64,000 nt of DNA from Camillea tinctor (lineage: Eukaryota > Ascomycota > Sordariomycetes > Xylariales > Xylariaceae): assembly GCA_022578605.1 (NCBI GenBank), contig MU394069.1:248001-312000 (forward strand), given 5' to 3'. A program made the translations under genes and the position numbers. The notes below the pieces were generated by a model that was given only the letters and a program-made list of their open reading frames with translations, ran no database searches and was not told where the DNA came from. Position 1 is the stretch's first letter. Every line of letters begins with the position of its first letter. Positions 11,358 to 20,953 of this stretch are shown in pieces.

Positions 11358-13169
11358 CTATATCGTTTTCACTTCTCCGTTACTTACGTTTCCCACCACC
11401 AACCCATTTACTTTTTTCTTCTCAAGCACCTGGCGTTGCTGTTTTGCTATGTCATGCTGTTGTTGTTGTTCTTTTATAATTGGCCTGGATTTGGGTGCCG
11501 GTATGGCTTCCGAGATGCCGTAGACCACAAAAACAACGAGCACGATGAGATCGAGGAAGTGAATCGCCCACCATATATACTGTGTGCCCAGGGCGCACGT
11601 GTCGAACTCGAATTTCCATTCCCAGGAGTCCTGATCGAACCATACGCTCAGGAGCCCGGCATATCCACCGAATCCGCCCATCATGCTTCGTACCGTAATC
11701 TCTCGTAGTCCGGGCAGGTTTGGCTGTTCGGGTAGACGGCCATCCCGGGCCGATGCCCAACGAGTCACCTGCCACTGTCGGTCATCGCCTTCCAAGGTCT
11801 GGTTGATGAAGTGGTACGTATCGCAGCCCTCGTGGTCATGTCCGTTTAATATAACGCCCATTCTCCCCCTGCCACCGGCGGGCGCATTAGGATCGCCACT
11901 TAACCCAAAAATACCCTCGAGAAAGCCTCGGGAGGCATCGGCAGACAGCTGGTTCTGCTCCTTCACTCCACCGCTAGAATGGAAACTGAAGAAAGGCGCA
12001 TCGACACAGACGCCTTCGGGCTTGTACAGTGGGATGTGGGTCAGTACTAGGGTGAAGTGTCCCTTGAATTCGACGGCGGAAGACGTGGTGATTACATCAT
12101 TTATGAAGGTGTAGGTGTTATCCTGGAGAATCTGATCGACAGCAGGGGTGTCGAGGTTCATGTTATTTATGTTGACGATGCGCAGCTCGGGGACCAAGCG
12201 GTCCGATTCCGGGTTCGTGTCAGGGTCGAATATGCTAGCATTGGCGGCTGGATCGGCGATGGGCAGCTCGAAGCGCAGCTCGTAGGCCGCCTTCCCGAAT
12301 ACGCGCTCGAAGCGCTCGAGGCGTTCGGCAGTCAGGTCACCGGCGTATCCAATATCGTGATTGCCGGCCACATTGATTACTCGTCGCTCCCATATCTCGG
12401 CATCAGCACCGTGCGTGCCAAGCAGGCCAGCCAGGTCGTATTCGTCGGAAGGGTAGGCGGCCACCTCGTCAGGCACACGCTCACCACCCTTGAATGACCG
12501 GTTCCAGAATCTCCAGCTCCTCCTCTCAAACTCGGGGTTCCTGATCCATTGGCTGCCCAGCAGATCCCCAAGAACAGTCACATGGGTGGGTTTGGCCCAC
12601 CATCGCATGGTACGGTATATGTGGGCGAGGTAGAAGTCATTGCCGAATAGATCTATGCGTTTGCGTATGGACTCGGCCGTGTTGGGAACGTCATCGAAAT
12701 AGAAATCTACGAGGTCGTGGGAGGCCTGCTGCAAGCGTTTCCGCAGCGACGGATGGTCGGTTTGGAAGGAGAGGTGCCCAATGAGCTTGGTGAGGTGTGG
12801 GAACGATGGGCGATTGTAATTTATGATCGACGTGTCGCCTTCCAGCTGCGGATCGCCGAGGGCTAGAAGGCGGAAAGGTGCTACGATGTTTGAATTGGCA
12901 TTCGCACCCGTATGAGCATCGGCATGAGCATGAGCATTGGCATCATCGCTATGGGGGGAGTTCGTATTCGTCTTTTGCGGTAGAGGAAACGCGCATCCTA
13001 AGAAGAAGGGGTAAAGGTATAGGTACAGAGTAGAAGCTACGGCGAGGGGAACAAGAACTCGCAGAGCATTGCGAAGAGAAAGTAGTGAAGGGGACATGTA
13101 GACAACGGCATAGGGCCGGGGAGAGAGACCTCGACGGCACCGGATAAGAGACTTGAAAAGAAAAGCCAA
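11358..13169 (-). CDS. TED1: Metallophosphoesterase, TED1/CDC1/PGAP5 family
   Basis: Single-exon gene, 603 aa. It carries the full calcineurin-like metallophosphoesterase motif set: GDPQ (105-108), GDLLGSQW (201-208), GNHD (269-272), LTHIPLY (376-382) and NGHDHEGCDTYH (442-453). The order, the spacing and the GDLLGS and NGHDHEGC wording match the Ted1/Cdc1/MPPE1 (PGAP5) group. Members of that group remove ethanolamine-phosphate from GPI-anchor glycans in the ER, helping cargo exit. A hydrophobic N-terminal segment (about 36-60) and a C-terminal one (about 543-563) fit an ER membrane protein with a lumenal catalytic domain. An alternative start at Met25 would keep all of this. A histidine/alanine/asparagine-rich linker lies at about 75-95. 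The gene is convergent with the BNR gene (283 bp between stops). Assignment to TED1 rather than CDC1 is by overall resemblance. Confidence 0.85.
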   Translation of the reverse strand: MAFLFKSLIRCRRGLSPRPYAVVYMSPSLLSLRNALRVLVPLAVASTLYLYLYPFFLGCAFPLPQKTNTNSPHSDDANAHAHADAHTGANANSNIVAPFRLLALGDPQLEGDTSIINYNRPSFPHLTKLIGHLSFQTDHPSLRKRLQQASHDLVDFYFDDVPNTAESIRKRIDLFGNDFYLAHIYRTMRWWAKPTHVTVLGDLLGSQWIRNPEFERRSWRFWNRSFKGGERVPDEVAAYPSDEYDLAGLLGTHGADAEIWERRVINVAGNHDIGYAGDLTAERLERFERVFGKAAYELRFELPIADPAANASIFDPDTNPESDRLVPELRIVNINNMNLDTPAVDQILQDNTYTFINDVITTSSAVEFKGHFTLVLTHIPLYKPEGVCVDAPFFSFHSSGGVKEQNQLSADASRGFLEGIFGLSGDPNAPAGGRGRMGVILNGHDHEGCDTYHFINQTLEGDDRQWQVTRWASARDGRLPEQPNLPGLREITVRSMMGGFGGYAGLLSVWFDQDSWEWKFEFDTCALGTQYIWWAIHFLDLIVLVVFVVYGISEAIPAPKSRPIIKEQQQQHDIAKQQRQVLEKKKVNGLVVGNVSNGEVKTI

Positions 13170-14135
13170 GAAGAAGAAAGGAAATTAAAACAGAAAAACT
13201 AAAACTAAAACATTAGGGATTGAACAAAATGTGTAATGAGGAATGTGTAATGTGTAGTGTGTAGTGTGTGGTGTATAATGGGTGTTGTATAATGTACAGT
13301 GTTTTGTCGAAGTCAAGGTCAAGTAAAAAGATAAAAATAGGGGCTTCGATCGATAGACTAAGATAAGTAACCCCTGGTAAGTAAACTGTCGGCGCACGGA
13401 GATTAGGTATAGGCACTCCTACCTAACTTTCTTGTTTTATCTGTACACTACGTAAGCTGGGAACTAGCTAATGTATGTACATATGTACATACTCCGTACT
13501 AATAAACTTAATACTGGTCCCCCCACTCGAAGCCAAAGCGAGATTCAAATCTACAACTTACTTCACTATGGATGTAATTGACTCCAGTATAGCTGGTCCG
13601 ATAGATCGACGGACAGATCGACTAACAGGAATGACATGGTCCTGGATCTTTTCTTTATTTTATTTTATTTTATTTTAGGTATTTTTATTGGTTTAGCTAA
13701 TGTTTCTATTTTCTACTCTCCAATTTCTTTTTGTTATCTTGGCATGGTCAGCCCGCCTCGAAACGAACGGATGTCATTGAATGGGATCCGATCCACTACA
13801 CTAAAATCAACTGACTCAAATCTCAAAGTTGCTAGTAGTCGTTTGCGATGGAGACGAATAGTAAAATGAAGCAATTATGTATCATGATCAAATGCTCGAC
13901 AACGCCTAACCCCCCGTAACCCACAAGTCATCCATCCATCTATCTTGCTAATTCCGTACAAAAAAATATCATTTTCTTCTGGGGCAGGGGAGGAGGGAGA
14001 GTTATTAACACATCTGACTTGGGCCATCTCGACTTCTCCATTATATTATCTAGCATCAAGCTCCCTTCGTCCATTGTGTGCGTGTATGCGTATCGTACTT
14101 ATCCTCCTCTACCTAATCCCTCCTAGTCATGTTCA
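13170..14135. other. Spacer with 20-bp perfect palindrome
   Basis: No gene is supported. The stretch holds the 5' flank of the TED1-like gene, a (TAATG/TGTAG)-type degenerate repeat around 13233-13300, a perfect 20-bp palindrome at 13473-13492 and a TTTTA/ATTTT tract at 13652-13677. The right end is the 3' flank of the gene at 14136. Confidence 0.45.
13473..13492. repeat. Perfect 20-bp palindrome GTATGTACATATGTACATAC
   Basis: The 20 bases equal their own reverse complement. The core word TATGTAC recurs in other spacers, for example in a 14-bp palindrome at 22891-22904. No function is known. It could be a dimeric protein-binding site or simply a genome-wide simple-sequence habit. Confidence 0.7.
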
Positions 14136-14582
14136 TTACTCTTCCGCTTCCGCTTCGTCTCCAGCTTCGGCATACTCGTCCTCCCAGCTAGGGAAGTCGA
14201 CATTGAAGACTACCTCCTCATCACCGTCCGCTTCCTCAGATCGAATGGCAAACGCGACAACGGCATTGTCCTGCAGGTTCTTGCGAGCCGGAGTGTCACC
14301 CTCCTGGACGTTGAGAGGTTTCCAGCCTTGCGAGAGGTCTGCGGGTGCCTTGGGCACGGCAAACACGATCCGTGAAGGGTCGTCAGGGAGCTTGGTCTTC
14401 CGAGGCGAAGAGAGCGTTGCTAGGCCCTCAGGGTATCGTTCTCGAAGTACTTCTAGTAATTCCTCTTGGATATCGCTGAAGGGCTTCTGGGGATCGACGA
14501 ATAGGAATATGGTTTGGTTGCCATGCTTGAACCGGATTGACAGGTCAATGTCATAGATAGCCTCCCGTTGAACCTGGGTCAT
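14136..14582 (-). CDS. Small acidic conserved hypothetical protein
   Basis: Intronless frame of 148 aa beginning MTQVQREAIYDIDLSIRFKH. I do not recognise a characterised family. The first 60 residues alternate hydrophobic strands with a helix (LSIRFKHGNQTIFLFVDP, then DIQEELLEVLRERYP), a pattern that could form a ubiquitin-like beta-grasp fold. The middle (ADLSQGWKPL and LQDNAVVAFAI) looks like a conserved domain end. The last 35 residues are strongly acidic (EEADGDEEVV, then EDEYAEAGDEAEAEE). Coding character is good: no stop, normal fungal codon use, and a clear contrast with the flanks. The gene is divergent from the Tim17-like gene, with about 1.05 kb between start codons. Function unknown. 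Confidence 0.75.
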   Translation of the reverse strand: MTQVQREAIYDIDLSIRFKHGNQTIFLFVDPQKPFSDIQEELLEVLRERYPEGLATLSSPRKTKLPDDPSRIVFAVPKAPADLSQGWKPLNVQEGDTPARKNLQDNAVVAFAIRSEEADGDEEVVFNVDFPSWEDEYAEAGDEAEAEE

Positions 14583-15629
14583 GGTTAGTCGCTTGTTTGC
14601 ACAGTAAGGTAGGTTGAATGAGTAGATCTAGGGTCCTGTTTACATCGGCGAAAATTCAATAATAAAAATTGATGTGAATTTCTGGTATTGAAACAATTTA
14701 TGCCGTGTGACAAGAGATAAAAGGAAATATCAAAGGTGGTTTCTCGATCGAGAGTAATTCACATATTCATCCCTGTCCGACCCGGCACGATGCATAGAGG
14801 TGGGCAGGACTATGCGCGTGAACATATGATATCATATGCCGAGATCACTTACCATCTTTGTTGGTGTTAGTGATTTTTTGGAGTTGTTATTCCTCTTATG
14901 AATTTGCCTATATGGAAAGATGAATAGGATGAAGTATTGAGCTGGGATTGTTTTGACTAGCTTGGAGCTTAAGAAACAATTCAAAATATGGAAATGACGG
15001 GTGACTGCGTAGGTATTGATTTCTGCATATGTAATCTATGTAGGCTGGTACCCAAGTTTAGCTCTCAATGAAAGTTCCAATTTAGGAACATTTGAATCGA
15101 ATTGAATGGGAAACGCGGAAGCACGTGCAACGTGCTAAGGCGCGTAAAGTGGTTCAAGGGTACGGAGTACGTACCTGTTTGTCTTTAGTCTTTTTCCCCT
15201 TAGACCCTCTCTTTTCTTCCCACTTGTTCAAGGGTGGTCTAAGCTTCACTCCCCTCAAAACCCCTCCAGCTCCAGTCCATCGAGTATTGCTGACAAAGAG
15301 CAGGATACAACCTTGGAACTAGGTAGCCGTACCACCTACACCAAAATCTATTTCGGCTAACGCCAAGTACTGCAGGGTACCTAATCTAGCATTTCTCAGA
15401 CCGAGAAGAAGGAAAAAAAAGAAAAGAAAAAAAAAAGAAAAAAGTCGGATTGCACAACAAAACAAAACTTTCAAGCATCGAACGATCTCGTCTTCAGCCA
15501 GCTCCCTATTCTACATTAATTCATACTATGCGATAACATTGGCAAAACTACACTAAACCAACGGGAAAAAAAGAAAAAGAAAAAGATCAAAATTGAAAAT
15601 AGTTCGACAAACTTAACCCTGAACTTACA
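14583..15629. promoter_or_regulatory. Divergent promoter region
   Basis: Gene-free stretch between two divergent start codons. It includes an A/AG-rich tract at 15411-15442 and another at 15565-15590 just upstream of the Tim17-like start. Such purine tracts are common in fungal promoters and leaders. No specific operator is identified. Confidence 0.4.
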
Positions 15630-16336
15630 ATGTCTACTACGCCCAACAAAAAAGTTAGACCAGAGTCGAGGTTGACTCGTGAACAATACACGCAGCTATG
15701 GAAGGATTCTCGTCTTTCCATCCCACCACTTGTCCGGATACCCGCCGCAGCCGCCACTGCATTCGGTGTCGGCATGACATTAGGTCTGGCACATGGTAGC
15801 AAGATGGCTGGCCTGCGTTTCCGAGCCGAACATGCTCATAAGCTGCCCACCACCACCACCGGTTGGTACCTATACCACAAGAGCAAGAATTACCATCTTG
15901 CCCTGGGTGGACTGAAAGAAGGCATAAAAGTCGGCGCAAGGCTGAGCTTTTTAAGCACCACCATGTTCTGTGCCGAGAATCTTTTTGACGTCTACCGGGG
16001 CACCAAGGATCTTGTCAGCACCGTGATGGCTAGTCTGGCTGTAGCCGGTGGATTCAGTTTGTGGAGTATGCTTGTAGAACCCTTTCTAGCCGCACCTCTT
16101 TCGCTTGTTTTTTTTCTCTCTTGTTGGTTGACACTAACTGTGCCCGTCTGCCCGGACTAGACCGATTCTCCGCTGCCGAAACGGCGAGAACGGCCAGGAA
16201 AGGCTTATTGTTCGGACTTGCGTATGGAGGCATACAGGATGTCGTTTCCCTTGCCAAAGGCCGTCCTGTCGGCTACATTACCTTTATTCGGAAACATATT
16301 GGGGAGCCCACCCAGATCCCGGATGGGGCAGTATAA
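15630..16336 (+). CDS. Tim17/Tim22-family-like mitochondrial membrane protein
   Basis: Two exons: 15630-16065 and 16161-16336, joined as SLW|NRFSAAE, giving 203 aa. The intron has a GTATGC donor and a TAG acceptor. The protein has several small-residue-rich hydrophobic segments (about 36-56 RIPAAAATAFGVGMTLGLAHG, 94-113, 126-146 and 165-180) with GxxxG-like spacing and the ending LAYGGIQDVVSLAKGRP. That is the architecture of Tim17/Tim22/Tim23-type proteins of the inner mitochondrial membrane, including assembly-factor relatives. I cannot place it in a named subfamily. The N-terminus is basic and hydrophilic (TTPNKKVRPESRLTREQY). Hydropathy and overall shape drive the call, so it is tentative. 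The existence of the gene is well supported. Confidence 0.72.
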
Positions 16337-17644
16337 GTCATATAACCGCTAGATATCTACATGCGCCTGTTCCCGATGCTAGGATCTGCTGATTGGCGCA
16401 TATCGGTTGCAGGCTATTGGTGTAGAAGTTTCTAGCTACGCTTCTCCGTCACGGCCTGCTGCGTAACGCATTCCCGTTGCATCGCGATATCCAGCTCGAC
16501 GAATCAACAGGGGGCTCACGTCAATGATAGCCAAAAAGTAGGAGGCATTTTTTGTCCCGAGACCTTGCATTTGGAATGGCAGAGTATCGATTTTCCCCCG
16601 CCTTCAGAGGAGAATGTCGCAGATCGAAGGATAGCGACTGGGGATAATTACGTTATGGTTGGTTCAGTGGCTTACTGCCCACGGGCAACCCTGTGTGTCT
16701 GATTTGAGACTCCCTGATGTCCGTGGCCCATGACAGTGGCCCATGACATTGAGACCTAGACGTGGGATGAGGTCCACTATGCCCCGTACACTACCTATGC
16801 CCCACGAGAGCCTCCATTCCTCGTTCGGCGTGCGGCTTAAGGACTCGTCCAGCTGTCCAGTCGAGATCCAATCTAAGCCGACATTTAAGATATTACATTA
16901 CGATATAATAGAGAGAGAAAAAGAGACGGCAAGGTTGGCGCATTCAACCATCTGTCACTAGCCAAAGCTTGGACCTCCTATTTTCGGCCATCCATAGGTC
17001 GGATAGCTACGGTGTCATGCGCGATTGGTCAATGGCTGCATCCACTCCGAACTCGCATTGGTTCCCCCGCGGCTAACGGCGGCATTCGCTCTGGTCCACG
17101 TGATCCCTTTTAACAAGGGACTAAGAGAATAGGAGCATATCCCTTAGAATCATCAATACATCATGGAGATAGCGCACCCGCCAAGATAGGAGGTTTGCCC
17201 TCCCCAAACCATCGTCAAACCATCCCGTGGCGCGGGTTGCTTGCAGCTTTCCAAGCTCCAGACCGCATGGGTGGGTCCGATTGCGATGTTCGGAGATAGA
17301 AGAGACGGTTCAGTTGGAACTTTAAAGATCGAAACAGGCAAATCGTAGTTATAAAGTATGAGCACTCTTTGCACCATCCATTGTGTGTTGGCTTGCTTAT
17401 TTTAACTTTGCTGAACCTAATAAACAAACATTCTTGGTCCTCTCTGATTCTATTCATTATCGTCATCTTCGCCCCCCCTCCTCCCACCTCCCCCCTTCTT
17501 CCTCCTCCCGTTTTCTCCTTTCATTTTACAAACCACATCCTTTGCCCTACCCAACGTATCCTATTATCCTATAGTCCTACTCTTACGCTATCAACACCAC
17601 CAACATTATCAACGCTACATACTATAGCGAAAATACTAACCATC
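16337..17644. promoter_or_regulatory. Promoter and leader region of proline dehydrogenase
   Basis: Gene-free upstream region. It holds two inverted CCAAT boxes (ATTGG at 17024-17028 and 17057-17061), spaced 33 bp apart. Directly downstream is a CGG-rich block (17067-17082, CCGCGGCTAACGGCGG) that could bind a Zn2Cys6 activator. CCAAT plus a CGG-type site is the arrangement known for proline-utilisation genes in other fungi. A role here is inference. A 13-bp tandem duplication (GTGGCCCATGACA twice) lies at 16723-16748. The frame is open upstream to 17369, but the CT-rich text there looks like leader. Confidence 0.45.
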
Positions 17645-19162
17645 ATGATAAGGACGCCCATTATTGGTAGGCCTCGGCTTCTGGCCCCTGGCCTGAATAC
17701 GATAAAATCACCATCACTAGGTTTCTATTATGGACTGTCACACAATTTCAGCATGGAATCAAGAAGGAGAAGAATACATGGATCTTCCTCCAACAGATCA
17801 TCGCCCCCTACTGAGTCATACCCCATGACTGCTACGCCATCGATTGGCAACATCCCTATTGGTCTTCCGACCGAGTCTTCGCCCGTGACCAAGTCCAAGC
17901 CTGCGCCTTTGTCCGTTCTTCCCTTACCCACTATCCTCCGGACGCTCGCAACTACCACCATATCCTCGTCGCCCATATTACTTCCTCCCTCATTAGCTAT
18001 TATGTCCCTGCTTGCGCACTCCGAGAACGCTTTAGTCAATCCCGATAAGAACCCTCTACTCCGCTGGTTCATGAAACAGACGTTCTACGCGCAGTTCTGT
18101 GCGGGAGAGAATGCAGTCGAAGTTCGTCGTACCGTTGATGGACTCAAGCAAATTGGATTTACTGGCGTGATCTTGGGTTACGCTAAGGAAGTGGTGCTCA
18201 ACAAATCGCAAGAACGCGACTTGTCTGGGTGTGCGGAAGGTGCTGAAGCAGAGGAATGCATCCGCAACGAGATTACCCCTTGGGCCAACGGAACACTAGA
18301 AACAGTCCGACTAGCACAACCAGGTGATTTTGTCGCCCTGAAATTCAGCGGTGCTGGTCGACAGGCTCTTTATGCTCTCAAAAACAGGCTCCCACCTTCT
18401 AAGCACCTCGCAAACGCCATCGACGAGATTTGCAACTTGGCAGCTGAACGAGATGTGCCTTTGCTATTCGACGCCGAACAAATGGCTATCCAGGCTGGAA
18501 TCGACGACTGGACCATGCACTATCAACGCAAGCACAACACCATCCCCGGTCACGCTATCATCTACGGCACATACCAGGCCTACCTCAAGTCGACCCCCGC
18601 AACACTCGCCTCCCACCTCGCCATTGCCGCCAAAGAGGGATTCACCCTCGGCGTGAAACTCGTGCGTGGCGCTTACCTCGGCTCCGACCCACGCCACATC
18701 ATCCACGACACCAAAGCCGACACGGACGCGTGCTACGACGGCATCACGGAAAGCCTCATCAAGCGGCGATGGAACTCGGTCCTACAGCCACCAGCCGACG
18801 CCGGCGCTGCTGCTTTCCCGCAAGTCAGCATCCTCCTGGGCTCGCACAACCTGGAGTCGGTGCGCAAAGCGCGCGCCCTCCGCGACAGCGGCGCTTCGGC
18901 GACCAAGGAGCTCGGCATCGCGCAGCTCCAGGGCATGGCCGACGAGGTCAGCTGCGAGCTGCTGTGCGCGGGCGACCGCGCCGCTCAGGACATCCCCAAG
19001 GCGTACAAGTACATCGTCTGGGGCTCCACCAAGGAGTGCATGAAGTACCTGCTCCGCCGCGCGCACGAGAACCGCGACGCGGTCGCGAGGACAAGGAGCG
19101 GGCGCGATGCCGCGTGGGGGGAGCTCAAGAGGAGGGTCTTGGGGGGGCTGGGGCTGGCTTGA
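17645..19162 (+). CDS. PUT1: Proline dehydrogenase (proline oxidase), mitochondrial
   Basis: FAD-dependent proline dehydrogenase, which oxidises proline to pyrroline-5-carboxylate, the first step of proline catabolism, at the inner mitochondrial membrane. Intronless, 505 aa from the ATG at 17645. This start was chosen because upstream in-frame sequence is CT-rich leader and because MIRTPIIGRPRLLAPGL is a basic presequence. The catalytic TIM-barrel is evident: GFTGVILGYAKE (171-182), GDFVALKFSGAG (227-238), LLFDAEQ (273-279), VKLVRGAY (337-344), GSHNLES (399-405), and the C-terminal YLLRRAHENRDA substrate/FAD loop. A Ser/Pro/Thr-rich stretch (about 45-115) separates presequence and barrel. The promoter has CCAAT boxes. 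The gene is convergent with CGI121. Confidence 0.93.
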   Translation: MIRTPIIGRPRLLAPGLNTIKSPSLGFYYGLSHNFSMESRRRRIHGSSSNRSSPPTESYPMTATPSIGNIPIGLPTESSPVTKSKPAPLSVLPLPTILRTLATTTISSSPILLPPSLAIMSLLAHSENALVNPDKNPLLRWFMKQTFYAQFCAGENAVEVRRTVDGLKQIGFTGVILGYAKEVVLNKSQERDLSGCAEGAEAEECIRNEITPWANGTLETVRLAQPGDFVALKFSGAGRQALYALKNRLPPSKHLANAIDEICNLAAERDVPLLFDAEQMAIQAGIDDWTMHYQRKHNTIPGHAIIYGTYQAYLKSTPATLASHLAIAAKEGFTLGVKLVRGAYLGSDPRHIIHDTKADTDACYDGITESLIKRRWNSVLQPPADAGAAAFPQVSILLGSHNLESVRKARALRDSGASATKELGIAQLQGMADEVSCELLCAGDRAAQDIPKAYKYIVWGSTKECMKYLLRRAHENRDAVARTRSGRDAAWGELKRRVLGGLGLA

Positions 19163-19333
19163 AGGGGCCGGTATTCGAGGTTATAGAGTATGTACCAGGG
19201 GATGGGGCGAAGGATTGGGGGTTTCTGTCTGCCTTTTGCTTTGCTTTTTTAACGAGGCTTATCGTTGAGTGCGTATCATGCAGTCTGCTTGTCTTCGTCG
19301 GGAGAGCCGCTGAATGGTTGGATGGCGTATTAG

Positions 19334-19367
<34 letters not shown>

Positions 19368-19867
19368 CCATCACGAGCCGCTGCGCTGCGGGTTTGTTTC
19401 ACGTACGGTTGCGTTTGCAGAGAAGCATTGGGTTTTAAAGGCTTGTTTTTAGCCCTGCGTTTTTAGTTTGTATTTAATCCAGTGAGGAAGATACCACAGA
19501 TACATATCAGCACGCTATGAATATATTTTAGGCCATCCATTTATTTAGGTTAGTATTTACTATGAATGAGTGTAGTGCTTTGCGGTATAATATAAGGTTA
19601 TGTGGTTTTGATACGTAGTGTTTCGTGGTGGGTTGTGGAGATGAGTAGATCTCGTCCTTGTTCATGTCCTTTCTTCTATTTTTGATATATCTTTTCAGCT
19701 AGCTGTTCACTCGCACGCCTGCTTGCTCGCTCATCTGGATAACTGCGTATCTCACATTTTCTATTTTCTTTTCTTCCACCTTGCCCCCCTCCCCCCCTTT
19801 TTTTTTTTCATTTCCCCTCGCTCTCTATCCTCCCCTTCCTCTCACCTCCTCACTCCTCCCTCCCTCT

Positions 19868-19903
<36 letters not shown>

Positions 19904-19920
19904 AGAACCCTATCACAAAC
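19163..19920. terminator. Convergent 3' region with T31 and A32 runs
   Basis: Spacer between the stop codons of PUT1 (+) and CGI121 (-). It contains 31 consecutive T (19337-19367) and 32 consecutive A (19869-19900), plus a CT-rich tract at 19780-19868. Each run reads as poly-T in the sense of the gene it follows: about 175 nt after the PUT1 stop and 20 nt after the CGI121 stop. Both could help 3'-end formation. No gene is supported. Confidence 0.45.
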
Positions 19921-20953
19921 TCACAAACCCCGCAAAGCCATACTCCCCAAAACCAACATCTCGGACTCCCGCCGCCGCAGCGCCTCGTCGTCTTTCATCC
20001 GCTCGAGCCAGCCCACGCCGTTGAGCTTGTAGTACTTGCGCACCTTGGGCCAGTCGGTGAAGGAGGATAGCACGGCGTCGGAGAAGGGACAGGGACGGCC
20101 GCGGACGTGGGTCAGGAGGTGGGATTGGATGGTGGAGGGGGAGGGGGTTTGGGGGTTGGTAGGGGTGGGAGAGGAGAAAGAAGAAGGAGAGAGGAGGATC
20201 TTCACGACGATGATGTGCTGGCTGGTGGGGGTTATGCCGTACCGCCGGTAGGCCTCGGAGATCTGGGGTGGGTTAGAGAGGAAGAGGGTATGAGTGGAGG
20301 GGGGAGAGGGAAAATAGGGGAAAGGGGAAAGGGGAAAGGAGAAAGGGGAAGAGGGATACGTACGTTGTTGTTGGGACTTAGGGACCACACGATCTCCGAG
20401 TGGATGTTAGGCGTTTTCATGTTACCCCCTGAATGGACTGTGATTGCCTTATAGACGGCGGAGAGGAGTTGGAGCCGGGATATTATCTATTGTCAAGGGG
20501 GAGCGGTCAGTTAGGAGCATCGCCAGATGAAATAGCAACGTGCTTGTCACACTTATATGTTGAGTAAACATGACATAGCTCAGGGGTATATGTGCGGTGT
20601 TTGTATATTCCCAACACAGCTACACATAACCATGACCCTGGCCCGTAGTCACATGCCAGAACTAACATAGCAGCTTGTAAAATTTCACAATGGTTTGTGG
20701 TCGATGAGATGAGACAAAGGGAAGAAAAGGAAATTACGGAATATGGAGCAGGGAAATATCTACATACCGACGTCGCGTCGATGAAAGCATACTCAAACTC
20801 GGTATTCCGGCTCAGCAACTGCTGCTGCAGGAACTCGGCATTCTCGACGTCTCGAAAGACAGCAACGTTGACGGAGTATGTCGGGGGCACATGTTCTAGC
20901 TGGATGGTTTCTAGGCATGCTGCCGGTGCGGTAGACGGTGGCTCTGCTGCCAT
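19921..20953 (-). CDS. CGI121: EKC/KEOPS complex subunit CGI121 (TPRKB)
   Basis: Three exons (minus strand): 20953-20768, 20486-20364, 20262-19921, all phase 0, giving 216 aa. Joined text FAFIDATS-type|[15 protein letters not shown] and [18 protein letters not shown] matches the Cgi121 signature: 'FIDA', then LL.AVYKA, N.HSE.VWSLSP..NI.EA.R.FGI, and the C-terminal KYYKLNGV...ALRGL. Cgi121 binds the kinase Bud32 and recruits tRNA to KEOPS, which makes the t6A modification of ANN-decoding tRNAs. It also affects telomeres in yeast. A species-specific Pro/Thr/Ser loop (about 125-147) interrupts the conserved core after VVKILLS. Intron 1 is 281 nt. Intron 2 holds a CCCCTTT repeat tract. Confidence 0.9.
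20300..20355 (-). repeat. Intronic CCCCTTT polypyrimidine tract (G-rich on + strand)
   Basis: Within intron 2 of CGI121 the sense strand repeats C4T3 units. The + strand therefore has successive G4 runs separated by AAA, which fits a G-quadruplex-forming pattern. A very similar C/T tract lies in intron 3 of the BNR gene (10578-10630). Confidence 0.6.
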
